In this document: one piece after another, positions 33,236 to 44,999 of the stretch
Layout: each line of letters opens with the position of its first letter
Numbering within the stretch: the first letter of the stretch is position 1
Assembly (NCBI GenBank): GCA_015680685.1
Contig: MNCI01013895.1
Coordinates: forward strand, 109,383-173,382
Reading direction: 5' to 3'
Source: Gnetum montanum
Lineage: Eukaryota; Streptophyta; Gnetopsida; Gnetales; Gnetaceae
DNA: 64,000 nucleotides
Position numbers and translations under genes: made by a program
Notes under the pieces: model-generated
Seen by the model: only the letters and a program-made list of their open reading frames with translations
Database searches by the model: none
What the model was told of the DNA's origin: nothing

Positions 33236-35100
33236 TATCCTACAGGCATCGCAAAGAAAGCTAGGCTTGATTTAAACAACTTTCCTAAATTCTCAACATC
33301 ATTTACAAGCCTTCTATGATGCTTGTGTATGGAATAACATTGATAATGGGTGGCAAAGACTTAAGCTTTTTCCTATGACACTCATGGGCCAAGCAAAGGT
33401 ATGGTATAGGTCTTTAAAACCAAATTTGATTTGTTGTTGGCCTACAATGGTAAAACTATTTAATAAAAGATATCAAACCTCTGCAAGAGTGTTAGCTTTG
33501 AGGAGACAAATCCAAGAGTGGAAACAAGGGCAACATGAACTCTTTGACATGGCCTTAGAAAGATATTACTCACTATTAAACAAATGTTCAAGCTATGGGT
33601 TCTCTAAGGAAATGCTAATGTATCACATCATGGATGGGCTCCATAATGAAACAAGGGAGACCCTAGGGATGTATGCCCCAAGTCAACTATATGAACTACA
33701 AACCCACCAATTCCAAGAGCTTATTAAGCAAGTAGCAAAATAAGAAGGAGAAATAGCCAAATGGGAGAATGTTAAAAGATCTCAATAGGACCAAACTCTT
33801 AAAGTAACAAAGGTTCATAATTATGAAGATGAGAAATTAACTCACCTCGAGGAGGTGAAACCATCCCCATCTTTGCCCATATTAAAATCATTGGATGAAA
33901 TCGAGGCAAAAATCAATAAGATGATAGAATGGGTATATGAAAAATGCGAAGAATATGCAAACATTGTTAGAGGGAAAACCACAAAAGATAACCTTGATAA
34001 CCAAAACAAACAAAGAATGCCAAACTTGGAAACAAGACAGAACACCATTCGACAATCAGAAAGAAGGGCTGAAGACAACAAGGATAGGGGCTTAACTACA
34101 AATCATAAGTATCAATGCAATGTTTGCCTATATGATCACCCCAAAGGCCAATGCCCAATCTTGTCACACTTACATAATCATTGGGGAAGAATGTTACATC
34201 TAGATTTCATATAGAAATACCATGTTCAATCGCAATGGCAAAACCCCCAATCGTGGGGGAGATCATCGTCAAACCAACCTCACCCTTCGTACACCCTGAC
34301 ACCAAGTGCTTATTATGTTCAACACCCTATTTCTCCAACTAGGTCGACATCCTTTACTTCATCTCATCATTATCATTTTCCTAAGTATTATCAACTCATG
34401 TCCTCTTCTACGAGATCACCACCTCATGTCCCTTACACTCCTCTTTACTCTCAATATTCTCATCCTTCACCTCCTTCTACATCGCCACTAGTTGTACCAG
34501 AAGGTTTTCCACCACCACACCAACCAACGAACATTATTTGTGCTGTTATTGTCAATAGCAGTGAGAATCCTCCACATTGTCAGAAGCATCCTTTCTTTAG
34601 GCATGGCCATAGTAAGAGACAACATGATTATGAAACCATTGCATCCTCTAACTTAGCACAAGCCTAACATAGTGATGCACCTTCCTCTTCAAACTTAACA
34701 CCTTCTATTACCTTATCTAGGCTATCAATTAATACTTCAACAACCATGCGACCCAATAAATATAACAATGTGAGGAGATATATTGATCCTTACATACCAT
34801 CTTATGGTCATGGATGCCATAGCGAGTTAGCTTCTTATCACATGACCACATCCTATAATCTACCCCACTATGCCTACTTTAATTAAGTGTGTGAACCCCA
34901 ATTTGGGTACATTCCTGCCATCACATCAAAAGACACCCAGTGGTTTGGATATGATTAGACCTCAATATTTCCAATATGTATGGATCCTAAATTTCCATTT
35001 ATTAATTCTTGCCATGATCAAAAGCTTAGTCATGGGGGATCAAAAGTTACCTCATGTCCGGATCTCTGCAATCCCTTCTATGATTCATATCATCTCATGA
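33236..35100 (+). pseudogene. gag of element A1, continued
   Basis: Resumes slightly upstream of where the left half stopped. From 33375 to 34667 one frame is kept with few stops: 'MTLMGQAKVWYRSLKP', 'MVKLFNKRYQTSARVLALRR', 'ETRETLGMYAPSQLYELQ', a Glu/Lys-rich stretch, the knuckle CNVCLYDHPKGQC (near 34115) and a Ser/Pro/His-rich tail. A later segment ('SYNLPHYAYFN', 'DTQWFGYD', 'FPFINSCHD', 34855-35020) matches A3 and ends with 'HGG'. No protease motif occurs. It would be a nucleic-acid-binding structural protein. Confidence 0.75.
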
Positions 35101-36249
35101 TCCAAGTACTTATAACTTATATCTTGTGTGGCATAAAATTCATACCTCACCGCGGTGGTATTTAACATGTGTGTTTTGTTGCATATGTGTGTTTAACATA
35201 TGTGTGTTTTGTTACATATGTGGTATTTAACATGTGTGTTTTGTTGCATTTAACCCTTCTAGTGCCTATGGACATTTTAAGGTGTGGTTACACAAGGGCA
35301 TCATAGGTTGGAACCTGCCTTGAGGAGGACCCACTTGCATGACTTTTGTAATTTATACTTGTTGCACACCAACACATCATTTTATACCCTCCAAGTACTA
35401 TGTTGTTGAATCTATTCTTTCCTTTATCATTATTTTAACCAAACATTCATTTGCATCACTACATGTCCCTTTTCCTCACCCTATTCAAAGAACTTCATTG
35501 TATAATTCCACTTCATTACACTTTTGGTGCCTTAATGTCCACTTGACATTACTCGAGACCTTTCCAATCTACCTCGAATCCTTCATTTTTTGCCATGAAA
35601 ACTTGAAAATTCATCAATTTTAATAAGTACCCTATTTTAGATAGGACACAATATTGGGTACCCAGTATCAAGTCCCGTGTGATATTGGGTATGCACTATT
35701 GCATATGCGATATTGTGTTTATAAAACCTATATATATGGGGGCCCCTGCATGTGTACAAGTCATTTTTAATAGTTGATGCATGAGGAGTTGTTACTATTT
35801 TCTTCCACAGTTTTTAGTGCTTTGAACATCTAACATTCAACTGTCAATATCTCGCTCGTTAACGCTCTAATTTCTCTTTTGATCAAACTTAATTAAACTC
35901 GGTTTAACCTAGTTTTGGGGGAGGGATACAGTAGAATTTGTGCAAATTTTTTTTGAAATTCGTCATTGCTCAAAGGATATCATAGGGGTAAGTAATATTA
36001 AGAAATGTTAAGAACTCATGCCAAACTAATTTTCTTCCTTAACTTAAATCATTTAAATTATTAATTGGAGTCACCTAAGTAAATTTGACCTGACATTAAA
36101 ACTTTTAGGGAAACTTTCTTGAAAAACTTTCTAACTCTAAAATCACACTAAGTAAGAATTCAAAATTTATTAAAGGCAATGAGTAAGGTATGAGATAATT
36201 GAACTTCTTTAAATAACCTTACTAACAATTGATCTTTGTGTAATTACAA
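35101..36249 (+). other. Non-coding region of A1 with LTR-promoter-like module
   Basis: Includes the conserved post-coding block ('gaacctgccttgaggaggacccact', near 35310-35335). At 35648-35745 lie five ATATTG/GTATC-like units and a TATA-like 'tataaaacctatatatatggg', resembling a U3 promoter. A3 lacks about 600 bp here. The region ends at 'tgtgtaattacaa|ATG'; A3 has 'tgtgtgattatag|ATG', so the acceptor AG seems to be lost in A1. Confidence 0.45.
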
Positions 36250-39055
36250 ATGACCCCTAAATAAGGACAACATGGAGGACCTTCTCGAGGTGCATCTAAA
36301 CATCTAAGAAGAGGCAAAAGGCCAAGGACCCCATGCGGAATATGCAGAATAAGAGGCATAATCATTCAACATCCATCAAGAAACCTCTATTACTGCACAA
36401 TCCAATCAAGTAGAAGGTGGAGAAGGCAGGGCACCCAAACAAGGAAAACATTTCACGTTGTCCCAAGAATGTGTTCAAGCCATTCAGGAAAGGTCTACAT
36501 TTGTTGTAGTGATTGTGGAACTTAATTTTGGCTTTTTACTAAATTCGCCCTTGAACTAGTCAAGGATCAACTCAAGGGATCTCCACTATGGCCTATCCTC
36601 TCGAAAAGTGGAGAATGGTTCTTGGGGGAAACCTATCAATTTTGTCATAATAAAGAGGAAGGTACCACCATAAACATTGGTGAAATATTAGTTGATTTTG
36701 ATACAAAGGTCATTCCAAAGGTTCTGAATCTTCTAAATACAGGCCTAAAGTTACTCATCTATCCACTTACTCTAATGCTAATGTAAGAAAAGTATGGCTA
36801 AAGAGGGCATACGACAAAGAAGACAAAACATATGGAGAACTAACCCTTAAAAAAAGAATCTATTTTAAAATTGGCACCTATCACATTTTCCCAACGAAGG
36901 GGTTAAATAGGATTTCTACATATGCGGCCAGAGGAAGTGCGATCTTGATGAGCAAGTTTGATGCTAACATGCCCCATTTGTATTTAATAGAGATATTGAG
37001 GTTGTTTGAGGAATGAAAGATAGGAAAGTTCGCACTCCTCTTTCCCTGTCTAATTAGGAAGCTGTGCTGGTATGCTGGAATTCTAGGGTACACTAATGAC
37101 GTTCCCAAAAAAGCTCAAAATGCTTCATACATCGAATTATTGAACCCACTAGAACTAAGAAAATATGTTGGTGAGACACTGAAGCTCAAACAAGAATAGA
37201 TGGTTGGACCCATTGCACCTTAAATAGCAAGGCCTAGCTAACTTCCAGAAATGAGGCTTAGCCAACGACAAGAAGCAGGGCCTAGCATGCAGCCCACAAG
37301 TTAGCAAGACCAGTAACCATCACCACTGCTGCAAGATTACCAACCGTCGATGAGCCATCTCAGGGCCATCATAGAAATAGTCAATTGGGGAAGTAGGGAT
37401 GAGGTCAATCTCTTCAAGGTGATCAACGATGTCATACAACCCATCATATCAATTGATCATGCAAGGGGTGAGGTCTCAATACAAACAGAAGTAGGGGAAT
37501 TGCATTAGTCACAACAGATCTCAAGAAATACTACATCATTTCAAGTACAATTAGAAACTAGTGAAGGTGCCACGGTGGTGGTCATGCAACACTAGGATGT
37601 AGCTAGGGTAATAGAGGTGGTCGCAGATCACATCAAAGAATTATTTAATGTCCTTGTTGTGCCATCAGTAGAGATTTCACAAGAGCACATGATGCTCAAG
37701 TTCTAGCCGACACCTCAATGACTCCTGCGGAACATGAGGATGCTCTGGATCACTTGCTATGAATAGGAAAAGTAATGACATCTTTTTTTGACATCCCCCA
37801 AGATGTCATAGCCACAAAATCAAATCTCATTTCTACTAAGGAAAAGATGGCCATGGTTGAGGTTAGGGTCGAACATGTAGAAGACAAGTTGAGGAGACTC
37901 CAAGAAAAATTTGTTGCCCTATAAGCTAAACAATGGGATTCATCCCAACTTGTTCCAGCCGATCAATTAGAATTATTTAGGACAAAGTAGCTAAATAAAT
38001 TGCTAGTGGAGAATAAAAAGATGGTAATGGAAAAGGAGAAGGTTGATTGGGATACTTCAAAAGCACAAACTCAGACATATGCACATGCAAAAGCACTTAA
38101 GGCCTTAGAAGAAAAAAATAAACTCCTTGCTGCTGAAAATCTTTGATTGAGGATAGTTGAAAAATAGAAAAATGTTCTCAAGGAAAGTTTCTAGCAAATG
38201 TGAGAACAACTAATAAGAGTCAACCAAGACATAAGTCACTTAGCTAGAGAGATTATAACCCTCTCAATGGAGGAGGTATACACCATCTGGTAGAAGATGG
38301 CCATTGAAATAAGTGCGTAACAAAATGAGGCTAAGAAACATAAAAAATTAAAAGAACATTTTCATGATCAGATAGGGATGTATAAGGAGATCATCAAAAA
38401 AGAGATCTGTATGGCTAAGGACCACATTAACTCCTTCAGTGCTCAACACACTGACTGGCAAGCTGTACTAGATGCGTATGCCTTTGTCCTTCAAGTAGAA
38501 TTAAAGAACTAGGACTTGTAAATCCAGGACCTCACAGAATATATGGAGTTGGAAAATTTGTGATATGCCAACTTGGCCATGTTAATAGTAGGGCACCCAA
38601 GGAATGAGCTAGAAAAATACGTAGCTACCACCTATGCCAAATATGAAATAGAGTTTGCTGAACATAAGAAGACATTGCAAAAATTAGAGGTAACAAACTT
38701 TAAACTAGAGGTGGTAAAAGCTACCTACAAAGGCCAAAAGGATGTTGCAGTAGACTTGGCTTGATGGCTTACGAATTATTAGGAATTCAAAGATAAAGCT
38801 AGAGCTTATGAGGAGGAATGATGACTATTTGCAGCATGGTACGTCAAAGCTAATTAGATGTTTCTGCAATTGTCATGTCCATGGGAGGTGTCGACTTCGT
38901 CAAACATTGGAACATTAGTATGGATGGCACATGATCCTCAAACAGAGGAGGAAAAAATTTAGGCACTCCTTCAAAAGTATCCATTTTAGAAGCTTGGAGC
39001 ACAGGATAAAGGGAAAAAGCCCATGGAGGAGCCACCTCCACTAGGAACCACATGA
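36250..39055 (+). pseudogene. Long coiled-coil accessory ORF of element A1
   Basis: A frame of ~930 codons with many stops. It begins 'MASKRGQQGGPFEGATKHP' in A3 (MTPK here). The N-terminal part is Gly/Gln/His-rich. A middle part has 'ERSTFVVVIVELNFGFLLNS'-like sequence. The last 400 codons are strongly coiled-coil: 'EHVEDKLRRLQEKFVAL', 'ALKALEEKNKLLAAENL', 'EKYVATTYAKYEIEFAEHKK'. The end is 'EEPPPLGTT'. The location is 3' of gag and just before the purine tract, where env-like or other extra ORFs occur in plant gypsy elements. I recognise no family. In A3 the same ORF has lost ~2.4 kb. Confidence 0.6.
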
Positions 39056-39227
39056 GTTCCAAATAATTTTGTATTTTATATTTTATGCTGGTGTCCTAAT
39101 TTTGTTTTTTCTAATCCCATACTGCAGCATGAAATAATCCATAGTCAATCCATAATCTCATACCTATCCACTGTGTAATCCAATAGACTTGTTCCTCATT
39201 TTGTTTGACTCGAGGATGAGTTTTTAT

Positions 39228-39242
39228 TCAGTTGTGGGGGTA
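39228..39242 (+). promoter_or_regulatory. Polypurine tract of element A1
   Basis: 'tcagttgtgggggta' precedes the 3' LTR start TGATGAATTGC and matches the tracts of A3 and B. Confidence 0.75.
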
Positions 39243-39797
39243 TGATGAATTGCAGTTTGCCAAACCCTAATATTGGGTACACAATATCGCATACATGATA
39301 TCACAGCTTGGATATGATATCATATACACGATATCATGATTCCTATGTTAGCCTATAAATATAGCACTTAGGTGCATGGAAGGAGGATATTGTTTAGTTT
39401 TAGGAGTCTAGAATCTTTTTGTTAGCTTTTAGTTCTTTCCCCAAGTGCATTCCTGTAGTGTGATGCTTGTAATTGTATGGAACCTTTGTTCAAGTGTAAT
39501 GTACTTGGACATGCACACAATTGGCAATAGAGATTGAGATTACTCCATCATTGTAGCATTCACTTAGTTTTTAATTATTTAATTGTTAATTATTTATTGT
39601 TGTTTTCTTAGTTAATATTTATTTTACTGTCATTTACTATTCCTATTGCTAACATGGAATGAGTATGACATAATCACAAACATTTAAGTGTAACTATGTG
39701 GTAACCCAGTAGCATATCAAGTAGTGTTTCGAGTGATGTATGCTTAGGAATCCCAAAAGTAGTACACGAAGTCCAAGATGCATGCGGATGATTAAGG
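39243..39797 (+). repeat. 3' LTR of element A1, truncated
   Basis: Matches the first ~555 bp of the A1 5' LTR (GATATC cluster, TATA near 39353, U5 start) and stops at 'gcggatgattaagga', joined to the LTR remnant of E. The missing end prevents a target-duplication check. Confidence 0.8.
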
Positions 39798-39991
39798 AGT
39801 TTGAGTGACCTGATATCAAGGACCTAACATCAGGGATCTGACATTGATGCAGACTCAATATTAAAGCCATACAAATTTCAATTTTCATAAGTGTCTGATG
39901 AAAAAAATTGATTCTTTTGGATGTTCAGAAGGTTTTAATGTTGCTTGGATGATGCAAATATGCATATTTTTATCAAAAATTCATCATTGAA
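39798..39991 (-). repeat. 3' LTR remnant of element E
   Basis: On the - strand it starts TGATGAATTTTTGAT, like the E 5' LTR (TGATGAATTTAAAG), and contains 'ccttgatatcagg'. It is fused at 39797 to the A1 LTR, probably by recombination or deletion between related LTRs. The boundary is moderately certain. Confidence 0.5.
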
Positions 39992-41340
39992 AGTTCATAA
40001 ATAAGAAATCTTGAACTATGAAAGTTTATCAAATGGGTAAGAAGGGTAATGGATTCAAGTTATTAGAATGAACAGTTTGAGATGATATGGGAAGTGTTTA
40101 TTATTGTTTCATGTTGTTGGAAGGTTCAAGATGATGTGGAATCACTTGGTAGGTGTAAGATACAATAGTTATACAAGTGGTTCCTTTCCAAAGTAGGCTC
40201 CAACTCTTAATGCCCTTGTATAACCATGCCTAGAAGTGTCCTGAGGCACTAAAGGAGTTGAATGTAGTGCATGCATATTTAGAAAAACACACATGTTAGT
40301 ACCACCAAATTGGGCAAAAGACACTATGTTACACAAAACTACAAGTTATGACTATTCAAATAGTAAGATGAGATGGACTTAGAAGGGATTATAAAAATTG
40401 GGATGTAAGGTGTCTTACCGTAGGCATAATGAATTCTTGTGTTTTATTAGTGGTTAAAGTATTCACTAGCCATTCTGTCCAAGATTCAAACCAAGTCCAA
40501 ACCACATTCTAGTGACACTGCATCATTTCATCTCTTGGAATTACAACTGTAATACTATCAATGTTACAAGAAGTATCATCACTTGATATATTGTCCAAGG
40601 AAGGAGTTTTATTCATATCACTTTGTTATTCTATATAGATTTTTAAGAAGCTACCTACCTTCAAGCATGGGTAACATGTCTTTCTAGTGGAACCCCTAGA
40701 AATTTATTTTGTGCTCTTTTATTTTTGATCTATGTCAACCTTTTAAGGTATCACTTATTTTACTCTTACTCCCATTTTTTATTAGATCTACAAGGATATA
40801 ATACAACCCTAGCAACATGATATAACTCACAATAGTAATCCAAAAGAATCCAAAAATTTTCTTAATGTCACACCCTCTTCATTGTCACTTAGTTCTTCAA
40901 TTTTTGGTCCAAGTATATTGATCACAAGTTTATTGTTAGTTGTATGATGAAAAAGAATATCATTATGATCATGGTAAGAACCTCTTATTAATGGAATTGA
41001 TGGATGGATTATGTGGGCTCACTATTCGAATAATCAATCTCTTATGACTTGATAACATACAGAAATTTTCACCTTATTAGACTACATCTTGCCTTTATTC
41101 AATGTATCTTATTAGTAATCAAAATTATTTACAAAGGGTTTGCAACAAAGTATAAAAGAAATAAAAAATATAGTAAAAATTGTGACAAAGTGTAAAGAAT
41201 GAAAAATGTTAAAAAAATGGAAAACATTAAAGAATTGAAAAAAGTAAAAGAATATGAAAAATTTAAGAAATGAGAAGTATTAAAGAATACGAAAATAATA
41301 ACGAATGTGAAAAATGAAAAATTTACTAGGGTACCTATAG
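39992..41340 (-). other. 3' non-coding region of element E
   Basis: No gene. On the - strand it holds the T-rich tract (41330-41195) after integrase, then segments alignable by eye to A3 50060-50440 (for example 'ggggttccactagaaagacatg' near 40680-40700) and the 'aaggaaccacttgtataac' version of the shared post-coding block (near 40190). Confidence 0.65.
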
Positions 41341-41399
41341 TTGTAGATTGATACCCCCCATGACTATTATGAAGATCAAGTAAATGAAAGAGAGAATAA

Positions 41400-42660
41400 G
41401 TGGAAGACTAGTGGGTAGGTTGGGTAGATTCTTTGGAATATTCATAGTAGGGTTTGACTTGTTGGATATTGATAAGGATAAGCTTATGTGGATAGGATGG
41501 GTGATGAACATGTGAGGCACTAGATGGATAAGTGATGTGCATAATGTATGGTTGCTCATAAAGTGTCTGGAATTTAGCTTTTTGGGGTAAATGACTAGGT
41601 TTATAATAAAGGACCTTATCACCTGGTTGTATGATTACATTCCTGATTTGTGAATCATGCCTAACTTTGGAGTAATGCTTATGGACTTCACTTCCCATGA
41701 GTGCTACTAGATGATTCTCATCTAGAATTTTCAGATTCATTAGATGTTCCTTTTGGGCTAAACTCAAATTAAGGTCAAGTTCACTGGTAGTAACTAAAGT
41801 GTGAAGTTTTGCTTAGGTTGGAAGTATTGGAAACTTGTCATAAACTAACTCATATGGAAAATATCCTATAGGTAATTTTTGTGATGTCCTATAGGCCCAT
41901 AGAGAATCATTTAATTTCATACTCCAATCTCATCTAAACCTACTAATCGTCCTAGTGAGTATTCTAGTAATTTCATGATTAGTGACTTTAGCTTGACCAT
42001 TTTCTTGGGGATGATATGGTGTTGTTAGTTTATGGTTAACCCCAAGTTTTTGCATGAGCTTCTTAAAGGTAGCACTAGTGAAGTGGGTTTCATTATCTGA
42101 TATAAGAATTCTTAGTATCCAAATCTATTCACCTTGTGTTGTTTAAAAAACTTGGTAGCGTTTTTTGTTGTACAATCTTTCATTGTTACTACCTCTAGCC
42201 ACTTTGTGTAGTAATCCATAGTCACTATAATGTACACTTTTTCATTTGACATTGATTGAATGGGCCCCATAAAACCAATTTCCCAAATATCAAAAGATCC
42301 CTATGGTTGTATCCAGTGTTGTGGCCCTTCATATCTGGCCAAATTCCTCCATCTCTTTGGCAATGTTTACATGATTGTGCAGAAATGTGGGCATCTCTAA
42401 ATAAATTAGGTTGAAAGTAGCCTACCATTAGTAGTTTAAGTGTCATTCTATGCCCAACATACTGGTCACCACATGGGCCTTCATGAACATCTTGTAAAAC
42501 TCTTTGTTGGTCAAGATCTAGCACACACCATCTAATGAGCCCATATGTATAGATCTTGTACAAGTTACCATTTATTTCCATGTAACATTTGGCTTTGTGA
42601 AGGAATTGTTCATATTTTTTTCTAATTCACTCAATAGGAAGCTCTTGTGTTGTTAGATCA
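41400..42660 (-). pseudogene. Integrase of element E
   Basis: The N-terminal zinc finger is clear at 42520-42350: 'DVHEGPCGDQYVGHRMTLK' ... 'CKHCQRD' (HHCC). The catalytic core follows in a broken frame ('YYTKWLEVVT' near 42215; 'KPTSLVLPLRS' near 42085). The C-terminal part (41767-41408) is open: 'MSLAQKEHLMNLKIL', 'GDKVLYYKPSHLPQKAKF'. It lacks an obvious chromodomain. A frameshift separates core and C-terminus. It would insert the cDNA into chromosomes. Confidence 0.85.
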
Positions 42661-42779
42661 ATTAGATACTTTGTGGTCCATGACTTCCATATTGAATCTA
42701 CAGTCTTTACTATTCTAGTAAATAGGTCCTTGTCAAGAAGTTGGTCTAATAGAGCTTCCACTCCATTATTTGAATTTCA

Positions 42780-43330
42780 TTTCAACCATGATAAATGATC
42801 AACTACTACATTTTGTATCCCTTTCTTATCAATCATTATGATGTCAAACTCTTGAAGAATCACAAGTCATCTTATCACTCTAGGACTAATTGCTGGCTTG
42901 TTCATTAGAAATCGGATGGCACTATGATCAATGTGGACATAGATATGGTAACTAAGCACATAATGTTTGAATTTTTCAAGGGTGTACACCATGGCTATCA
43001 GCTCCTTCTCAATTGTGATGTAATTTAGTTGTGCTCCAATGATGCTCCTACTAGCATAGTGTATGTAGTAAGGTCTCTTTTGATCTTCAAGTTGTGGCAA
43101 TACTACACCAAGTGCATAGTTGAAAGCATCAATCATGATATGAAAAGGTATTAACTAGTCTAGAGCATGGAGGATTGGTGTCTCTACCAATTTCTACTAT
43201 AAAGCTCCAAATTTCTTTTCACATGACTTAGTCCACTCAAAGCGTGCATCCTTCTTCATGGGTTCTATAAGGAATTTGGCTATCTTTGAAAAGTTTTCAA
43301 TGAATCTCTAATAGCATCCCGTATGGCCTA
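42780..43330 (-). pseudogene. RNase H of element E
   Basis: An open stretch (43136-42867) encodes 'FNYALGVVLPQLEDQKRPYY', 'NYITIEKELIAMVYTLEKFK' and 'YVHIDHSAIRFLMNK', the gypsy RNase H pattern. The tether then runs 'EFDIIMIDKKGIQNVVVDH'. It is in the same frame as RT and the integrase finger. The activity would be removal of RNA from RNA:DNA hybrids. Confidence 0.85.
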
Positions 43331-44200
43331 AAAAGGATCTTACATCTTTCACTGTCTGTGATCATTGAGTGATGTTCTAGATAACTCTGATCTTTTCAGG
43401 ATCTACCTGAATATCCTTATGGAATACTTTGTGTCCTAGCACTATGTCTTCTTGAACCATGAGATGGTTCTTTTTCCAATTGAGCTTCATATTGGTTTGA
43501 ATACATCTTTTAAGTACTTACTCTAACTGGTCTAGTGCTTATTTGAAGTTTAGCCCATATGTGGAAGAATCATCCATAAAGACTTCAACACCATAGCCTA
43601 TTTGCTACTATAATATGCTTAAGACTAGTCTCTGGAAGATTGTTGGTGCATTGCAAAGACTAAAAGGCATCTATATGTAAGCAAATGTTCCCCATGGATT
43701 GGTGAATGTGGTTTTCTCTTGGTCTTCAAGTGCAATGTTGATTTGATTATATCTATTGTACCCATTTAGAAAACTATAATACTCTTATCCTAAAATTATC
43801 TTTATGACCTAATTAACAAATGACAATGAAAAGTGATCCTTAAATGTGACCGAGTTCAACATCCAAAAGTTAATGTAGATGTGCCATTTACCTTCCTTCT
43901 TTGGAATTATCACCAAAGAACTGACCCATTCACTATTTGCAATGTGATAGATGAATATTGCCTTTAGCAACTTTTCCAATTCTTACTTGACAACCTCCTT
44001 GAGTTTAGGATTAAGCCTTCATTAATGTTGGCATTTTGGTTTGACTACAAAATCAGTGTAAATTTGATGTTGGCAAATTCGTGGATCAATTCCCATGATC
44101 TCATCATAATATGATGAAAAAACTATAGGTCATCTATTGAGCAATTCCAGTAGTTTCCTTTTTTGCACTTTGTCTAGGTTGGCATTGATAATCACTAGCT
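43330..44200 (-). pseudogene. Reverse transcriptase of element E
   Basis: Readable motifs on the - strand: 'SEWVSSLVIIPKKEGKWH' (near 43920), 'YNRYNQINIALEDQEKTTF' (near 43740), 'MPFSLCNAPTIFQR' (near 43660), the catalytic GYGVEVFMDDSSTYG (near 43600-43560) and 'LGHTGCY*RFIENFSKIA' (near 43310). VFMDDFSVYG-type motifs are typical of Athila/Tat gypsy elements. About a dozen stops are present. Confidence 0.85.
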
Positions 44201-44469
44201 TCTTGATGTTTAGAAATGCATATTCTAATGTTGCCAATAGGGCTTTCAATTCTAGTAGTTTTGGTTCCATTATGTTTGGGATCTTCAAGTGTCCCCAATC
44301 TATGTCTTCTTTCTAATTGTTTTGAGGGTAAGAGTGCCTTTTTCTTAGCTATTCCAACTTACCTATTTCTACAACATATGTACTAATAATATATTCCTCT
44401 AGTTCTATGTACTTGTAGGATTGAGTTTCTTCACTTGTAATTAGTCACTGGGTTCCCTCTTGTTGGGTG

Positions 44470-44960
44470 GCTACTGCATACAGATAATTTTGCATACATC
44501 TTTTTTTGACACATCTATTGACTGCTTTAGTCTCCTCTCATTTGATAGTCCAAATTTGTTACATGCAATTTCACCCATTATCATTGTATGTAGTACATGA
44601 AACTCTTCATATTTGTATGATTCTAGCCTCATCTTTCTTGAAAATTTCCAAGGACAAATCATAAATTTCTAGCTTAGCATTCATGATGCTAAGCCAAGCT
44701 CTTCCCATGATAATTGGAAATTCTTCCTTGTTTTTACCCATGTGAATGACTAGGAAATTAGTAGGGTAAGATGAGCCATTAATGGTAGTAATCATATTAT
44801 TTACCTATCCAAGTGAAACTTTGATTTACTAGTCTACAAGCACCAACTGAATGTTACTTTTCTTTAGCGGTGGTAGGTTCCTGGTTTGATACATGTCATG
44901 AGATATCATATTTACTCCAAACCAAAAATCCAGTAGAGCTTTGCATGGTTTTTGTCTTAC
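44470..44960 (-). pseudogene. Protease of element E with destroyed active site
   Basis: It aligns with B protease: 'LPPLKKSNIQLVLVD', 'YPTNFLVIHMGKNKEEFPI', 'MGRAWLSIMNAKLEIYDLS' (44795-44607). Where B has LLDSGSGVN, E reads LLDFWFGVN (near 44935), so the DSG triad is lost. It is in one frame with the downstream RT. Confidence 0.75.
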
Positions 44961-44999
44961 TATTTGAAGAAAAACTAAGGGACTTCCTTGATTAATTCT

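Larger units (their letters stand above)
2592..39797 (+). mobile_element. Ty3/gypsy element A1, split in gag by a PLE block
   Basis: Left half (2592-4248): 5' LTR, primer site and start of gag. Right half (33236-39797): rest of gag, a long coiled-coil accessory frame, a purine tract and a truncated 3' LTR. The comparison is with A3 (46425-52859), which is complete and has the same order. The family carries no protease, RT, RNase H or integrase, so it is non-autonomous. Everything between 4249 and 33235 is later insertion or duplication. The two halves repeat about 150 bp of gag (4097-4248 and 33237-33357). They are either flanks of one insertion or come from two family members joined by recombination. 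Confidence 0.75.
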
